The position numbers and the translations under genes are program-made. A DNA stretch of 64,000 nt, from positions 146,930 through 210,929 of the forward strand of contig NZ_WEGI01000016.1 in NCBI RefSeq assembly GCF_009604425.1. The letters run 5' to 3'. Positions 52,408 to 61,600 of the stretch are shown piece after piece. Source of the stretch: Nocardia aurantia (GTDB lineage Bacteria; Actinomycetota; Actinomycetes; Mycobacteriales; Mycobacteriaceae). The notes beneath the pieces were generated by a model. That model was given only the letters and a program-made list of their open reading frames with translations. It was not told the DNA's origin and did no database searches. Numbering within the stretch: position 1 is the first letter of the stretch; every line of letters starts with the position of its first letter.

Positions 52408-52896
52408 TCAGCGTTCCACGACGGTCTTGATGCGTTCCAGCGTCTCGTTCATGCCGCGCACCAGCTCGGCCTCGAACTTCTGCTCGCCGCCGAGGAACGA
52501 ATTGATCAGCATGCGAACCGGTTTGCGCACCCCGTTGGGGACGTCGCGGCGCTCGATCAGCCGGGTGCCGGTCTCGATCGGCTCCAGCGTGTAGCTCCAC
52601 ACCACGCCGTTCTCGAGCATCCGGAACGCGAACGCCTGGTTGGGCACGTACCGGACGATGCGAGAGGTGGTGGGGTAGACGTATTTGCCCTCGACGCGAT
52701 TGAGGTTGATCGTCCAGGTCCCCGCGCCCGGCGAGCCGAGTGGGATCATGCGTTTGGTGGTCGGACTGAACTCCGGCATCCGCTTCGGATCCGAGATGAC
52801 CCGCCAGACCTGTTCCGGCGATGCGGAAATGTCGACGGTGGCTTCGAGAGTATTCGGCAACGCTGACTCCGAGAGATGTGACGTCAAGTACCACAC
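52408..52896 (-). CDS. SRPBCC (START-like) family protein
   Basis: A 162-aa protein with the polyketide-cyclase/dehydrase fold signature: ATVDISASPEQVWRVISDPKRMPEFSPTTKR, then GTWTINLNRVEGKYVYPTTSRI and PIETGTRLIERRDVPNG, each quoted in part, and a long C-terminal helix. The hydrophobic cavity of this fold binds lipids or ring compounds. GTG 52896 is used; the first ~16 residues precede the fold and may be a later start. It is convergent with the KAS III gene (28 bp), so a shared lipid role is possible but unproven. Confidence 0.82.
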   Translation of the reverse strand: MWYLTSHLSESALPNTLEATVDISASPEQVWRVISDPKRMPEFSPTTKRMIPLGSPGAGTWTINLNRVEGKYVYPTTSRIVRYVPNQAFAFRMLENGVVWSYTLEPIETGTRLIERRDVPNGVRKPVRMLINSFLGGEQKFEAELVRGMNETLERIKTVVER

Positions 52897-53085
52897 AGCG
52901 TACCGGCGGGTCGCCGCCGCGGAAGGGCCGGGCAGATGTCACCTCGTTGAAAATCAACTGCATCACAGTCTGCGGCCAGAGGTACCCGAGCACGTAATGC
53001 GCGACGGACAATTATCTGTAGACAAGCGGCAGGCAACGAAGCATCCGACCCGAGCTATTTCATTCCAGACGTGAGGTGATCGGCC

Positions 53086-53268
53086 GTGAAGCTGCGCTTT
53101 CTCCTCAACCGCCGGCAGGCGGAATCCCTACCGCTCCTACCGCTCTCCGAAGATGCCGGACGGCGTCCGGGTCAGTGGACGCGGCAGGCGCGCGCAGAAC
53201 GGGAGGAACGACTGGAACGTCTGCTGACGCCCACCGAACGTGACCTCGTCGAACACCACGACCTGTGA
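53086..53268 (+). CDS. Small basic protein, 60 aa, unknown
   Basis: A GTG start at 53086 is preceded by GAGGTGA at a 7-base spacing. The product has an Arg/Glu-rich middle (WTRQARAEREERLERLLTPTERDLVEHHDL, in parts) likely to form an amphipathic helix. No cysteines, no membrane span and no known domain. It ends 90 bp before the receiver-TrxR gene and could be its small companion or an adaptor. Codon positions are GC-biased, but the short length keeps confidence moderate. Confidence 0.5.
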   Translation: MKLRFLLNRRQAESLPLLPLSEDAGRRPGQWTRQARAEREERLERLLTPTERDLVEHHDL

Positions 53269-53325
53269 ACCCCTTCGAGCGTGTCCCGGCGCCGGTGGAA
53301 AATCCGCTGGTAGAGAACCCGGCTC

Positions 53326-53358
53326 GTCACCGGCGCCGGTGACCTCCATACTTTGGAC
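53326..53358 (+). promoter_or_regulatory. Perfect 18-bp palindrome plus -10 for a leaderless promoter
   Basis: GTCACCGGCGCCGGTGAC (53326-53343) is a perfect palindrome covering the -35 zone. A -10-like CATACT (53347-53352) ends 6 bases before GTG 53359, and there is no Shine-Dalgarno. A related half, CCCGGCGCCGGTG, lies at about 53285-53297. The arrangement suggests a repressor site on a leaderless promoter for the redox cassette. Confidence 0.6.
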
Positions 53359-55032
53359 GTGACTTCACCAGCTGCTGCCAGACCCGCGATCCTGAGCGTC
53401 GACGACGATCCCGGCGTCTCCCGCGCTGTCGTCCGCGACCTGCGCCGCCGCTACGGCGAGGATTATCGGATCATCCGCGCGGAGTCCGGCGCCTCGGCGC
53501 TCGACGCCCTGCGCGAGATGAAGCTGCGTGGTCAGCCGGTGGCCGTCCTGATCGCCGATTTCCGGATGCCGGGAATGGACGGCATCGAATTCCTGGAACA
53601 GGCGATGGATCTGCATCCGTATGCCCGGCGGGTTCTGCTCACCGCCTACGCCGACACCAGCGCGGCGATCAATGCGATCAATGTCGTCGATCTGGACCAC
53701 TATCTGCTCAAGCCGTGGGATCCGCCGGAGGAGAAGCTGTATCCGGTGATCGACGCATTGCTCGAATCCTGGCGCGGTGACGAACGCCGGCCGGTGCTCG
53801 AGACCAAGGTGATCGGCCACCGCTGGTCCGCGCGCTGCTCCGAGGTACGGGAGTTCTTGGCGCGCAACCAATTACCGTATCGCTGGTATCTGGCCGACGA
53901 GCCGGAGGGCGAGCGCCTGCTCGCGGCGGCGGGCGCCGAGCCCGACCAGTGTCCGGTCGTCATCGACGCCACCGGCCGCGCCCTGATCACCCCCAGCGAC
54001 AGCGAACTGGCCGGCAGCGTCGGCCTCAGCACCGCCCCGGCCGGCGACTTCTACGACCTGATCGTGGTCGGCGGCGGCCCGGCCGGACTCGGCGCCGCGG
54101 TCTACGGCGCCTCCGAGGGCCTGCGCACCGTCCTGGTCGAGCGCACCGCCACCGGCGGCCAGGCCGGGCAGAGCTCCCGCATCGAGAACTACCTGGGCTT
54201 CCCCGACGGCTTGTCCGGCGCGCAACTCGCCGACCGCGCGCGGCGGCAGGCGGTCAAGTTCGGCGCCGAGTTGATCACCGCGCGCGAGGTGACCGGGCTC
54301 GAGGCCTGTGGTTCGGCCCGCGTGGTGCGCTTCGGCGACGGCAGTTCCATCGCCGCGCATTCGGTACTCATCGCCACCGGGGTCAACTACCGGCACCATC
54401 CCGCGCCGGGTGTGGACGATTTCACCGGCCGGGGCGTGTACTACGGCTCGGCCATGACCGAGGCGGCGGACTGCGCCGACCGCGACGTCTACATCGTCGG
54501 CGGCGCCAACTCCGCCGGTCAGGCGGCGGTGTTCCTGTCCCGCAACGCGCGCACGGTGCACATCCTGGTGCGGTCCACCTCGCTCGAGCAGTCCATGTCG
54601 CACTACCTGGTCCAGCAGATCGAGCAGATCCCGAACATCGTGGTGCACCCCTGCACCGAGGTGGTGTCGGCCGAAGGCCGCGACCATCTGGAGCGGATGG
54701 TGCTGCGCAACAACGCCACGGGCGGTGAGGAGAAGGTCGAGGCGGAGCGGCTGTTCCTGTTCATCGGCGCGGCCCCCGAAACCGACTGGCTGGACGGTTT
54801 GATCATTCGGGACGAGTATGGATACGTGCTGGCGGGTCCGGATCTGATGGTCGACGGCGCGCGGCCGGCCGGCTGGGAACTGCCGCGACCGCCGGGTCAC
54901 CTGGAGACCAGCGTCCCGGGTGTGTTCGTCGCCGGTGATGTGCGCTCGGAGTCGGCGAAGCGGGTCGCGTCCGCCGTCGGCGAGGGTGCCATGGCGGTGA
55001 TGCTCGTCCATCGGTATCTGGCGAAGCAGTAG
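53359..55032 (+). CDS. Response regulator fused to glutaredoxin-like and thioredoxin-reductase-like domains
   Basis: A 557-aa three-domain protein. A receiver (residues ~8-135) has acidic D15-D17, phosphoacceptor D67 (LIADFRMPG), T95 and K118 (LLKPW). A thioredoxin/glutaredoxin-like module (~145-215) has one Cys in SARCSEV, not CxxC. A TrxR-like FAD/NAD(P) domain (~230-555) has VVGGGPAGLGAAVYGASEG, GGQAGQSSRIENYLGFP, VYIVGGANSAGQ and TSVPGVFVAGDVR, but lacks the CxxC disulfide of true TrxR (G-S-A-M at that site). A TTG two codons upstream is an alternative start. The histidine kinase follows 19 bp later, so electron flow may be phospho-controlled. Confidence 0.87.
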   Translation: MTSPAAARPAILSVDDDPGVSRAVVRDLRRRYGEDYRIIRAESGASALDALREMKLRGQPVAVLIADFRMPGMDGIEFLEQAMDLHPYARRVLLTAYADTSAAINAINVVDLDHYLLKPWDPPEEKLYPVIDALLESWRGDERRPVLETKVIGHRWSARCSEVREFLARNQLPYRWYLADEPEGERLLAAAGAEPDQCPVVIDATGRALITPSDSELAGSVGLSTAPAGDFYDLIVVGGGPAGLGAAVYGASEGLRTVLVERTATGGQAGQSSRIENYLGFPDGLSGAQLADRARRQAVKFGAELITAREVTGLEACGSARVVRFGDGSSIAAHSVLIATGVNYRHHPAPGVDDFTGRGVYYGSAMTEAADCADRDVYIVGGANSAGQAAVFLSRNARTVHILVRSTSLEQSMSHYLVQQIEQIPNIVVHPCTEVVSAEGRDHLERMVLRNNATGGEEKVEAERLFLFIGAAPETDWLDGLIIRDEYGYVLAGPDLMVDGARPAGWELPRPPGHLETSVPGVFVAGDVRSESAKRVASAVGEGAMAVMLVHRYLAKQ

Positions 55033-55051
55033 CAGGTAGGAGGAAACGGAC

Positions 55052-56515
55052 ATGGGCACGCGGTTGGTGTGCGACCCGGACGAATTGCGGTCGCTGTTCC
55101 TGTTCGAGAAGCTCGACCACGACCAGCTGGCCTGGCTGTGCCGGGACGGCCGGGTCGAGGAGTTCGAACCCGGCCTGGTCTTCCGGGAGGGCGAGCCGGC
55201 CGAGAACTTCTATGTGCTGTTGTCCGGCGAGGTCGTGCTCACCCGGCTGTCCGCCGGCGAGGAGATCGAGCTGGTCCGCACCGCCCACCGCGGCTCCTAC
55301 GGCGGCGCGTGGACGGCCTACCTGGGGGATCGGGCCGAGACCACCTACACGGGCTCTTTCTACGTCACCGAGCCGTCCAGATTCTTCGTCGTCGACGCGG
55401 CCACCTTCTCGCAGATGATGCACGAGTGGTTCCCGATGGCGGTGCACCTGCTCGAGGGCCTGTTCTTCGGTAACCGCAATTCCAACGAGATCATCGGCCA
55501 GCGGGAGCGGCTGCTCGCGCTCGGCCAGCTGTCGGCGGGACTCACGCACGAGCTGAACAATCCGGCCGCCGCCGCGGTCCGGGCCACCGGTTCGCTGCGG
55601 GAGCGGGTGGCCGGCATGCGCAGCAAGCTGAAGATGATGGCGCGCGGCAAGTTCGACTCGAACACGCTCGAGGCCCTGGTTCAGCTCCAGGAGGAGGCGG
55701 CTGCGCAGGTCGGCAAGGCCCCGGTGCTCACGCCGCTGGAGGCCGCCGACCGGGAGGACGAACTCGGCGGCTGGCTCGAGGACCACGACATCGGCGGCGG
55801 CTGGGACATCGCCCCGAACTTCGTGCAGGCCGGATTCGACATCGACTGGCTGGAGAAGGTCGCCGCGACCCTGGAGGGCTGCGACAGCGGCACCGTGGAG
55901 GGCGCGATCCGCTGGTTGAACTACACGGTCGAGACCGAGTTGCTGATGAACGAGATCACCGATTCGACCATCCGGATCTCCTCGCTGGTGAACGCGGCCA
56001 AGCAGTACTCCCAGATGGATCGTGCCCCGTTCCAGGTGGTCGACATCCACGAACTGCTCGACAGCACGCTGGTGATGCTGGCCCGCAAGATCGGGGACGG
56101 CGTCGAGGTGGTCAAGGAATACGACCGCACGCTGCCGCCGGTGCCCTGCTACGCGGCGGAGCTGAATCAGGTGTGGACGAACCTGATCGACAACGCGGTG
56201 GCCGCGATGTCCGGCCACGGAACCCTCACCGTCCGCACATATCGCGAGAACGACTGCGCGGCAGTGGAAATCTGCGACACTGGTGCCGGCGTCCCACCGG
56301 AGCTGCGACATCGCATCTTCGAACCGTTCTTCACCACGAAACCGGTCGGCGAGGGAACCGGTCTCGGCCTGGACATCTCGTTCCGGATCGTGGCCAAGAA
56401 GCACGGTGGCGACATTCGGGTCGAGTCGGTCCCCGGCGATACCCGGTTCGTCGTCCGGCTGCCCTTGGAGCAGGCGGAACCCGAACCGGCACAGCCGATT
56501 ACCGGAAGTGAGTGA
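55052..56515 (+). CDS. Soluble histidine kinase with N-terminal cNMP-binding-like domain
   Basis: A 487-aa cytosolic kinase. Residues ~10-125 form a cyclic-nucleotide-binding-like beta barrel (FEPGLVFREGEPAENFYVLLSGEVVLTRL, in parts). The phosphate cassette is degenerate: R94 is kept, but the GE is G-S. The dimerisation helix has H166 in GLTHELNNP. Kinase boxes are NQVWTNLIDNA (N), CDTGAGVP (G1), IFEPFFTTK (F) and GEGTGLGLDI (G2). A ~130-residue insert separates the H-box from the second helix. It probably phosphorylates D67 of the upstream fused regulator. AGGAGG lies before ATG 55052. Confidence 0.88.
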   Translation: MGTRLVCDPDELRSLFLFEKLDHDQLAWLCRDGRVEEFEPGLVFREGEPAENFYVLLSGEVVLTRLSAGEEIELVRTAHRGSYGGAWTAYLGDRAETTYTGSFYVTEPSRFFVVDAATFSQMMHEWFPMAVHLLEGLFFGNRNSNEIIGQRERLLALGQLSAGLTHELNNPAAAAVRATGSLRERVAGMRSKLKMMARGKFDSNTLEALVQLQEEAAAQVGKAPVLTPLEAADREDELGGWLEDHDIGGGWDIAPNFVQAGFDIDWLEKVAATLEGCDSGTVEGAIRWLNYTVETELLMNEITDSTIRISSLVNAAKQYSQMDRAPFQVVDIHELLDSTLVMLARKIGDGVEVVKEYDRTLPPVPCYAAELNQVWTNLIDNAVAAMSGHGTLTVRTYRENDCAAVEICDTGAGVPPELRHRIFEPFFTTKPVGEGTGLGLDISFRIVAKKHGGDIRVESVPGDTRFVVRLPLEQAEPEPAQPITGSE

Positions 56516-56516
56516 T

Positions 56517-56867
56517 ATGCAGAACATCGAGGGCATCGACCCGGCGGTCCCGCCCAGCGGCACCGGCTGTGTGGAATGCGAACAGGCCCAGGGCTGGTGG
56601 GTGCATCTGCGCCGCTGCGCCCAGTGCGGTCACATCGGTTGCTGCGACACGTCACCGGCCCAGCACGCCACGAGACATGCCGCGGAGACCGGCCATCGGT
56701 TCGTCCGCAGCTTCGAGCCGGGCGAGCAGTGGTTCTGGGACTACCAGGCCAACGAGATGTTCGACGAAGGTCCGAAACTGGCTCCGCCGCAACATCATCC
56801 ACGTGAGCAGACGGTTCCCGGCCCGCGCGAGCGGGTGCCGGCGGACTGGCGCGACCACGTGCACTGA
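56517..56867 (+). CDS. UBP-type zinc-finger protein
   Basis: A 116-aa protein with a ZnF-UBP domain: GCVECEQAQGWWVHLRRCAQCGHIGCCDTSPAQHATRHAAETGHRFVRSFEPGEQWFWDY in parts. The cysteines and histidines follow the family's C-x2-C ... C-x2-C ... C ... H ... H pattern. In eukaryotes the pocket binds the free C-terminal Gly-Gly of ubiquitin; the bacterial ligand is unknown. The tail is Pro/His-rich. The ATG at 56517 starts 1 base after the kinase stop, so the three genes 53359-56867 are one operon. Confidence 0.88.
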   Translation: MQNIEGIDPAVPPSGTGCVECEQAQGWWVHLRRCAQCGHIGCCDTSPAQHATRHAAETGHRFVRSFEPGEQWFWDYQANEMFDEGPKLAPPQHHPREQTVPGPRERVPADWRDHVH

Positions 56868-56965
56868 AACCCGGGCCGCACCACCCCGCCCCGGCGCGCC
56901 GGGTACGCTGCCAGCGCGCCGGGTACTTCCGGTGCATGTCGACCGTAGCGGGGAATGAATCGGTG

Positions 56966-57415
56966 ATGAGAACGATCGCGGTACTCGCCGTCGTGGCGGG
57001 TACGTTGACGCTCGCCGGATGCGGTGGGAAGGACACGGCCACCGACGCGAACGGATTGCGGCAGAAGGTTTCCACCAGCAGCGTCGCGACCTCGGCGCCG
57101 AAGAGTCCCGCGCCGGTGGCATCTCCGCCCCCCGCTTCCGAAACGCCTACCGCCACAGCGACTTCCGCCGCCGCGAGCACCGCCCCGGTCGCCACCGGGA
57201 CGCTCGGCCCCGCCTCGCGTACCCCGTGTAGTCAGTTCAAGACCCTGGACGTCGACGCGGAGCGGACCCTGATGAACCAGGTGCTGGCCGAGAATCCGGG
57301 GTCGAAGTTCGAAGGCAGCCCGAACGTCGCCCTGGGCACCGCGAAGCTGGTCTGCCTGTCGGCCAGCCGCGCCGACACCCCCGTCGCGGTGGCGATCGGC
57401 ATCGCCGCCGGTTAG
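56966..57415 (+). CDS. Putative lipoprotein, 149 aa, DUF-type
   Basis: A lipoprotein signal peptide with lipobox LAGC (Cys ~19), a ~65-residue Ser/Ala/Pro/Thr-rich linker, and a short C-terminal domain with two cysteines (TPCSQFKTL, KLVCLSASRAD) probably joined by a disulfide. The remainder contains FKTLDVDAERTLMNQVLAENPGSKFEGSPN. No known family recognised. ATG 56966 has a weak leader; an in-frame GTG ten codons upstream is possible. It may be an envelope anchor without enzymatic motifs. Confidence 0.7.
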   Translation: MRTIAVLAVVAGTLTLAGCGGKDTATDANGLRQKVSTSSVATSAPKSPAPVASPPPASETPTATATSAAASTAPVATGTLGPASRTPCSQFKTLDVDAERTLMNQVLAENPGSKFEGSPNVALGTAKLVCLSASRADTPVAVAIGIAAG

Positions 57416-57461
57416 TTCTCGTCGCGAGCCCGGATCCCGGCCGGATTCGTAGCGCAATGAT

Positions 57462-57509
57462 CGTCAACCAAGCGTTGACGAATTGGCTCGAGTCAACCTA
57501 TCGTTGACG
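57462..57509. promoter_or_regulatory. Twin GTCAAC-N5-GTTGAC operators before the HTH-ClpN gene
   Basis: Two identical dyads: CGTCAAC (57462-57468) with GTTGACG (57474-57480), spacer CAAGC, and GTCAAC (57492-57497) with GTTGAC (57503-57508), spacer CTATC. The dyad centres are 29 bp apart, about three helical turns. The second ends 2 bases before ATG 57511, so a bound protein would also block translation start or transcription. Confidence 0.8.
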
Positions 57510-57510
57510 C

Positions 57511-58251
57511 ATGACAGACAATCTCCGACTCGACGACCTGATCGAGGGAATCAAGCGGGCCCGCCCCGACAACGCGCTGGAACAGCTCTCGGACGCGGTC
57601 GTGGTGGCGGGCCATCTGGGCGAGGTCGCCGACCATCTGATCGGCCACTTCGTCGATCAGGCCCGGCGCTCCGGCGCCTCCTGGACCGATATCGGCAGCA
57701 GCATGGGCGTGAGCAAGCAGGCCGCCCAGAAACGGTTCGTCCCCAAGGAATCGAGTAATCCGGCGGCGATGGACCCGAATGCCGGCTTCGCGCGGTTCAC
57801 CTCGCGGGCCCGGCATGTCGTGGTGGCCTCCATGGAAGAGGCGCAGGCCGCCGGCAACGCCGAGATCACGCCGGAGCACCTCGTGCTCGGCCTGCTCAGC
57901 GAGCCCGAGTCGCTGGCGGCGGTGGTCATCGTCGGCAAGGGCGTCGGACTCGACGCCGTCCGCCGGGTCGCCACCGCGGCGCTACCCCCCGCGGCCGGCG
58001 AGGTGCCCGCCCTCGTCCCGTACAACGGCGCCGCGCGCAAGGCCCTGGAACTGACCTTCCGTGAAGCACTTCGCTTGGGGCACAACTACATCGGCACCGA
58101 GCACATCCTGCTGGCACTGCTCGAACTGGAGGACGGCAACGGCGTGCTGTCCGGCCTGGGACTGAACAAGCCCGACATCGAACGAGACGTGGCCGCGCTC
58201 CTCGCCTCGGTGACCGGCGCCCCCGAACAGCCCCCCACTCCCTCCGCCTGA
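57511..58251 (+). CDS. HTH protein with two Clp N-terminal repeats
   Basis: A 246-aa protein. The N-terminal ~90 residues hold a helix-turn-helix (SWTDIGSSMGVSKQAAQKRF), preceded by a helical part with VADHLIGHFVDQARRSG. The C-terminal ~150 residues hold two Clp_N repeats (ARHVVVASMEEAQAAGNAEITPEHLVLGLL and RKALELTFREALRLGHNYIGTEHILLALL, in parts). There is no ATPase domain, so it is not a chaperone but probably a regulator that may contact Clp proteins or sense substrates as they do. Twin palindromes upstream suggest autoregulation. Confidence 0.87.
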   Translation: MTDNLRLDDLIEGIKRARPDNALEQLSDAVVVAGHLGEVADHLIGHFVDQARRSGASWTDIGSSMGVSKQAAQKRFVPKESSNPAAMDPNAGFARFTSRARHVVVASMEEAQAAGNAEITPEHLVLGLLSEPESLAAVVIVGKGVGLDAVRRVATAALPPAAGEVPALVPYNGAARKALELTFREALRLGHNYIGTEHILLALLELEDGNGVLSGLGLNKPDIERDVAALLASVTGAPEQPPTPSA

Positions 58252-58301
58252 GGGCACCGACCACCCCGGCCCCGGCTCGTGTGCCGACCTCCGAACGGAG
58301 G

Positions 58302-59066
58302 TCAGTGCCGGTGCGCCACGGCGAACACCCGGCGGAACGGCATCCAGGTGCCACCGTCGGGCTGCTGCGGATAGGCGGCACGCAGCAGGGCGCCGAGTTC
58401 CCCGGTGAACCGGTTCCATTCGGCATCGTCGAGCGCGTCCCGCACCGGCCGCAGCGCGGTGCCGGTGACCCAGGTCAGCACCGGGTCGTCCCCGGAGAGG
58501 CGCTGGACATAGGTGGTCTCCCAGGCGTCCACCGCGAGCCCGGCCGCGGCGAACAACGCCGCGTACTCGGTCGGCTCGAGGACGCTGCGGGCTTCGAGGA
58601 TCCCGGTGGCCGCCAACCGGTCCTTCCAGTGCGGCCGCCCGGCCACCTCACGGATACTGCTGTGCGAGGGCGCGTCGAAGTTCCCCGGCACCTGCAACGC
58701 CAGCCAGGCGCCGGCGGGCAGCTCCGCCGACCAGCGCCGCAGCAGATCGGGATGCCCGGGCACCCATTGCAGCACCGCGTTGGTGACGACCACGTCGGTA
58801 TCGGCCTCGGGCTGCCAGTCCCGCACATCGAGCAGGGTCGCGTGCACACCGCGCGCCCGGGCCGCCGCCACCATCTCGGGGGAGGAATCCGACGCCTCGA
58901 CGATCGCCTCGGGCCAGCGCTGTGCCAGCGCGCCGGTGAGATGCCCGGGTCCGCAACCGAGGTCCACGACACGCCGTGGGCGTTCTGCGCCGATCCGATT
59001 CAGCAATTCGAAAAAGGGGCGGGAACGATGATCGTCGAAGGTCAGATACTGCTGTGGATCCCACAT
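58302..59066 (-). CDS. tam: Trans-aconitate 2-methyltransferase Tam
   Basis: A 254-aa SAM-dependent methyltransferase that esterifies trans-aconitate, an inhibitor formed from cis-aconitate. It matches mycobacterial Tam from the start (MWDPQQYLTFDDHRSRPF) through the SAM motif VVDLGCGPGHLT, SSPEMVAAAR, VVTNAVLQWVPGHPDLL and the C-terminal GGTWMPFRRVFAVA. The ATG at 59066 has GGGAG upstream; an in-frame ATG seven codons earlier (MTRREPP) is possible. It is convergent with the HTH-ClpN gene and divergent from the small protein at 59161. Confidence 0.9.
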   Translation of the reverse strand: MWDPQQYLTFDDHRSRPFFELLNRIGAERPRRVVDLGCGPGHLTGALAQRWPEAIVEASDSSPEMVAAARARGVHATLLDVRDWQPEADTDVVVTNAVLQWVPGHPDLLRRWSAELPAGAWLALQVPGNFDAPSHSSIREVAGRPHWKDRLAATGILEARSVLEPTEYAALFAAAGLAVDAWETTYVQRLSGDDPVLTWVTGTALRPVRDALDDAEWNRFTGELGALLRAAYPQQPDGGTWMPFRRVFAVAHRH

Positions 59067-59160
59067 CGGCGGCTCCCGTCGCGTCATGCACCAAACCGTA
59101 CGTACGTACTGTATTAGCCATATGCCGCTCCCGCAAGGGCGATATGGATACCATGTAGCT

Positions 59161-59451
59161 ATGGCGGATGACCGGGATTCCGACATGATTGCCGGAGAAT
59201 CGCGCGGTGACCTGCTGCATGCGTTGACCTATGTGTCCACGGAGTCCGGTCCCGACGGTAGCTACATAGTGAACGGAGACCTCCCCCCGGAGGTCGCTCC
59301 GCCGTTCATCCGCGCCATCATGCGCATAGAAGCAGAGCTACTGCTGCACGACGCCGAGCAGGTCACCATAGACCGCGGCGAACCGCGCACCCCCGAAGAG
59401 CGCCGAGCAGACGCCTTCCTAGCCCTGGCCCTACGGGTAACCGACACCTGA
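59161..59451 (+). CDS. Hypothetical protein, 96 aa
   Basis: No known domain. Predicted mostly helical and acidic, with segments DLLHALTYVSTESG, NGDLPPEVAPPFIRAIMRIEAELLLHDAE and RRADAFLALALRVTDT. It looks cytosolic and well folded, so it is likely real. ATG 59161 is used. Codons are atypical for the genome: ATA for Ile, CTA for Leu, GTA for Val recur, similar to thiG and the ABC gene. It ends about 97 bp before hairpin repeat copy B. Confidence 0.65.
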   Translation: MADDRDSDMIAGESRGDLLHALTYVSTESGPDGSYIVNGDLPPEVAPPFIRAIMRIEAELLLHDAEQVTIDRGEPRTPEERRADAFLALALRVTDT

Positions 59452-59547
59452 GCTGACCCCGGCACTCCGGGCAAACCCGGCACCTGAGCCCGATGCTCCG
59501 GCAGCAACCGGCACCTGGCCGGCGCTCCAAGTGCAGACCCCTGAGCC
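59452..59547. other. Non-coding leader stretch before repeat copy B
   Basis: Together with the repeat and the CIRCE region, 422 bases separate the small protein from groEL2. This first part shows CACCTGA/GGCACCTG direct repeats (three GGCACCTG-like units) but no gene. Confidence 0.4.
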
Positions 59548-59673
59548 GTTCGCGGCCCGTCTCGATCCTGGACTGACGGAGCGAGGGAGCGCAGCGACTG
59601 AGCGGAGGAGGGAAGGATCGAGACTCAGGGGCCGCGAACCCGCCGAAGCGAAGCGAAGGCCATCAACACAGCC
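59548..59673. repeat. Hairpin repeat element, copy B
   Basis: Outer arms GTTCGCGGCCC (59548-59558) and GGGCCGCGAAC (59629-59639), inner arms TCTCGATCCT (59560-59569) and AGGATCGAGA (59614-59623), and the same 44-nt loop (59570-59613) as copy A at 5642. The conserved tail has GAAGCGAAGCGAAGGCC and ends in ACACAGCC. All stem differences from copy A are paired. It abuts the groEL2 promoter: the -35 lies at the next base. Confidence 0.85.
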
Positions 59674-59734
59674 TTGCACTCGGTATCGGCGAGTGCTAAA
59701 AATGGATCTGGCACTCCCGTCATGTGAGTGCTAG
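59673..59734 (+). promoter_or_regulatory. groEL2 promoter with two CIRCE (HrcA) operators
   Basis: CIRCE 1: CTTGCACTC (59673-59681), 9 bases, GAGTGCTAA (59691-59699). CIRCE 2: CTGGCACTC (59708-59716), 9 bases, GAGTGCTAG (59726-59734). A sigma-A-like promoter is embedded in the first: TTGCAC (59674-59679), 17 bases, TAAAAA (59697-59702). HrcA bound at site 1 would cover both promoter boxes and site 2 would block initial elongation. Confidence 0.92.
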
Positions 59735-59873
59735 GTCGGGACGGTGAGACCGGGTACCACGACACCCCCGGTCGTCCGTCGCGGGCACCGAACCTGGCCA
59801 GCGTCAATGGAGCGATCCAACCCTGCGGTCGCTCTGTGTGTCAGCCATATACGTGGAGGATCTCAACAACGCC

Positions 59874-61499
<1,626 letters not shown>

Positions 61500-61528
61500 G
61501 TCCCGCCTCCCGGCACCGTTTCGACCGC

Positions 61529-61562
61529 GAAGCCGGTCCGCCCGTCTGGGTGGGCCGGCTTC
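61529..61562 (+). terminator. Hairpin terminator of groEL2
   Basis: GAAGCCGG (61529-61536) pairs with CCGGCTTC (61555-61562). TCCGCCC and GGGTGGG extend the stem with two G-U pairs around a GTCT loop, 15 pairs in all, 30 bp after the stop. It lacks a T-tract, common for actinobacterial terminators. Confidence 0.7.
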
Positions 61563-61600
61563 CGGCATTCGGGGGGACCAGGATCCCGGACAATTAAGGA

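Noticed and set aside
59838..59873. Upstream in-frame start for groEL2 (12 extra codons)
   Set aside because: Chaperonins start MAKTIAYDE. The extra codons overlap the GGAGGA ribosome site.
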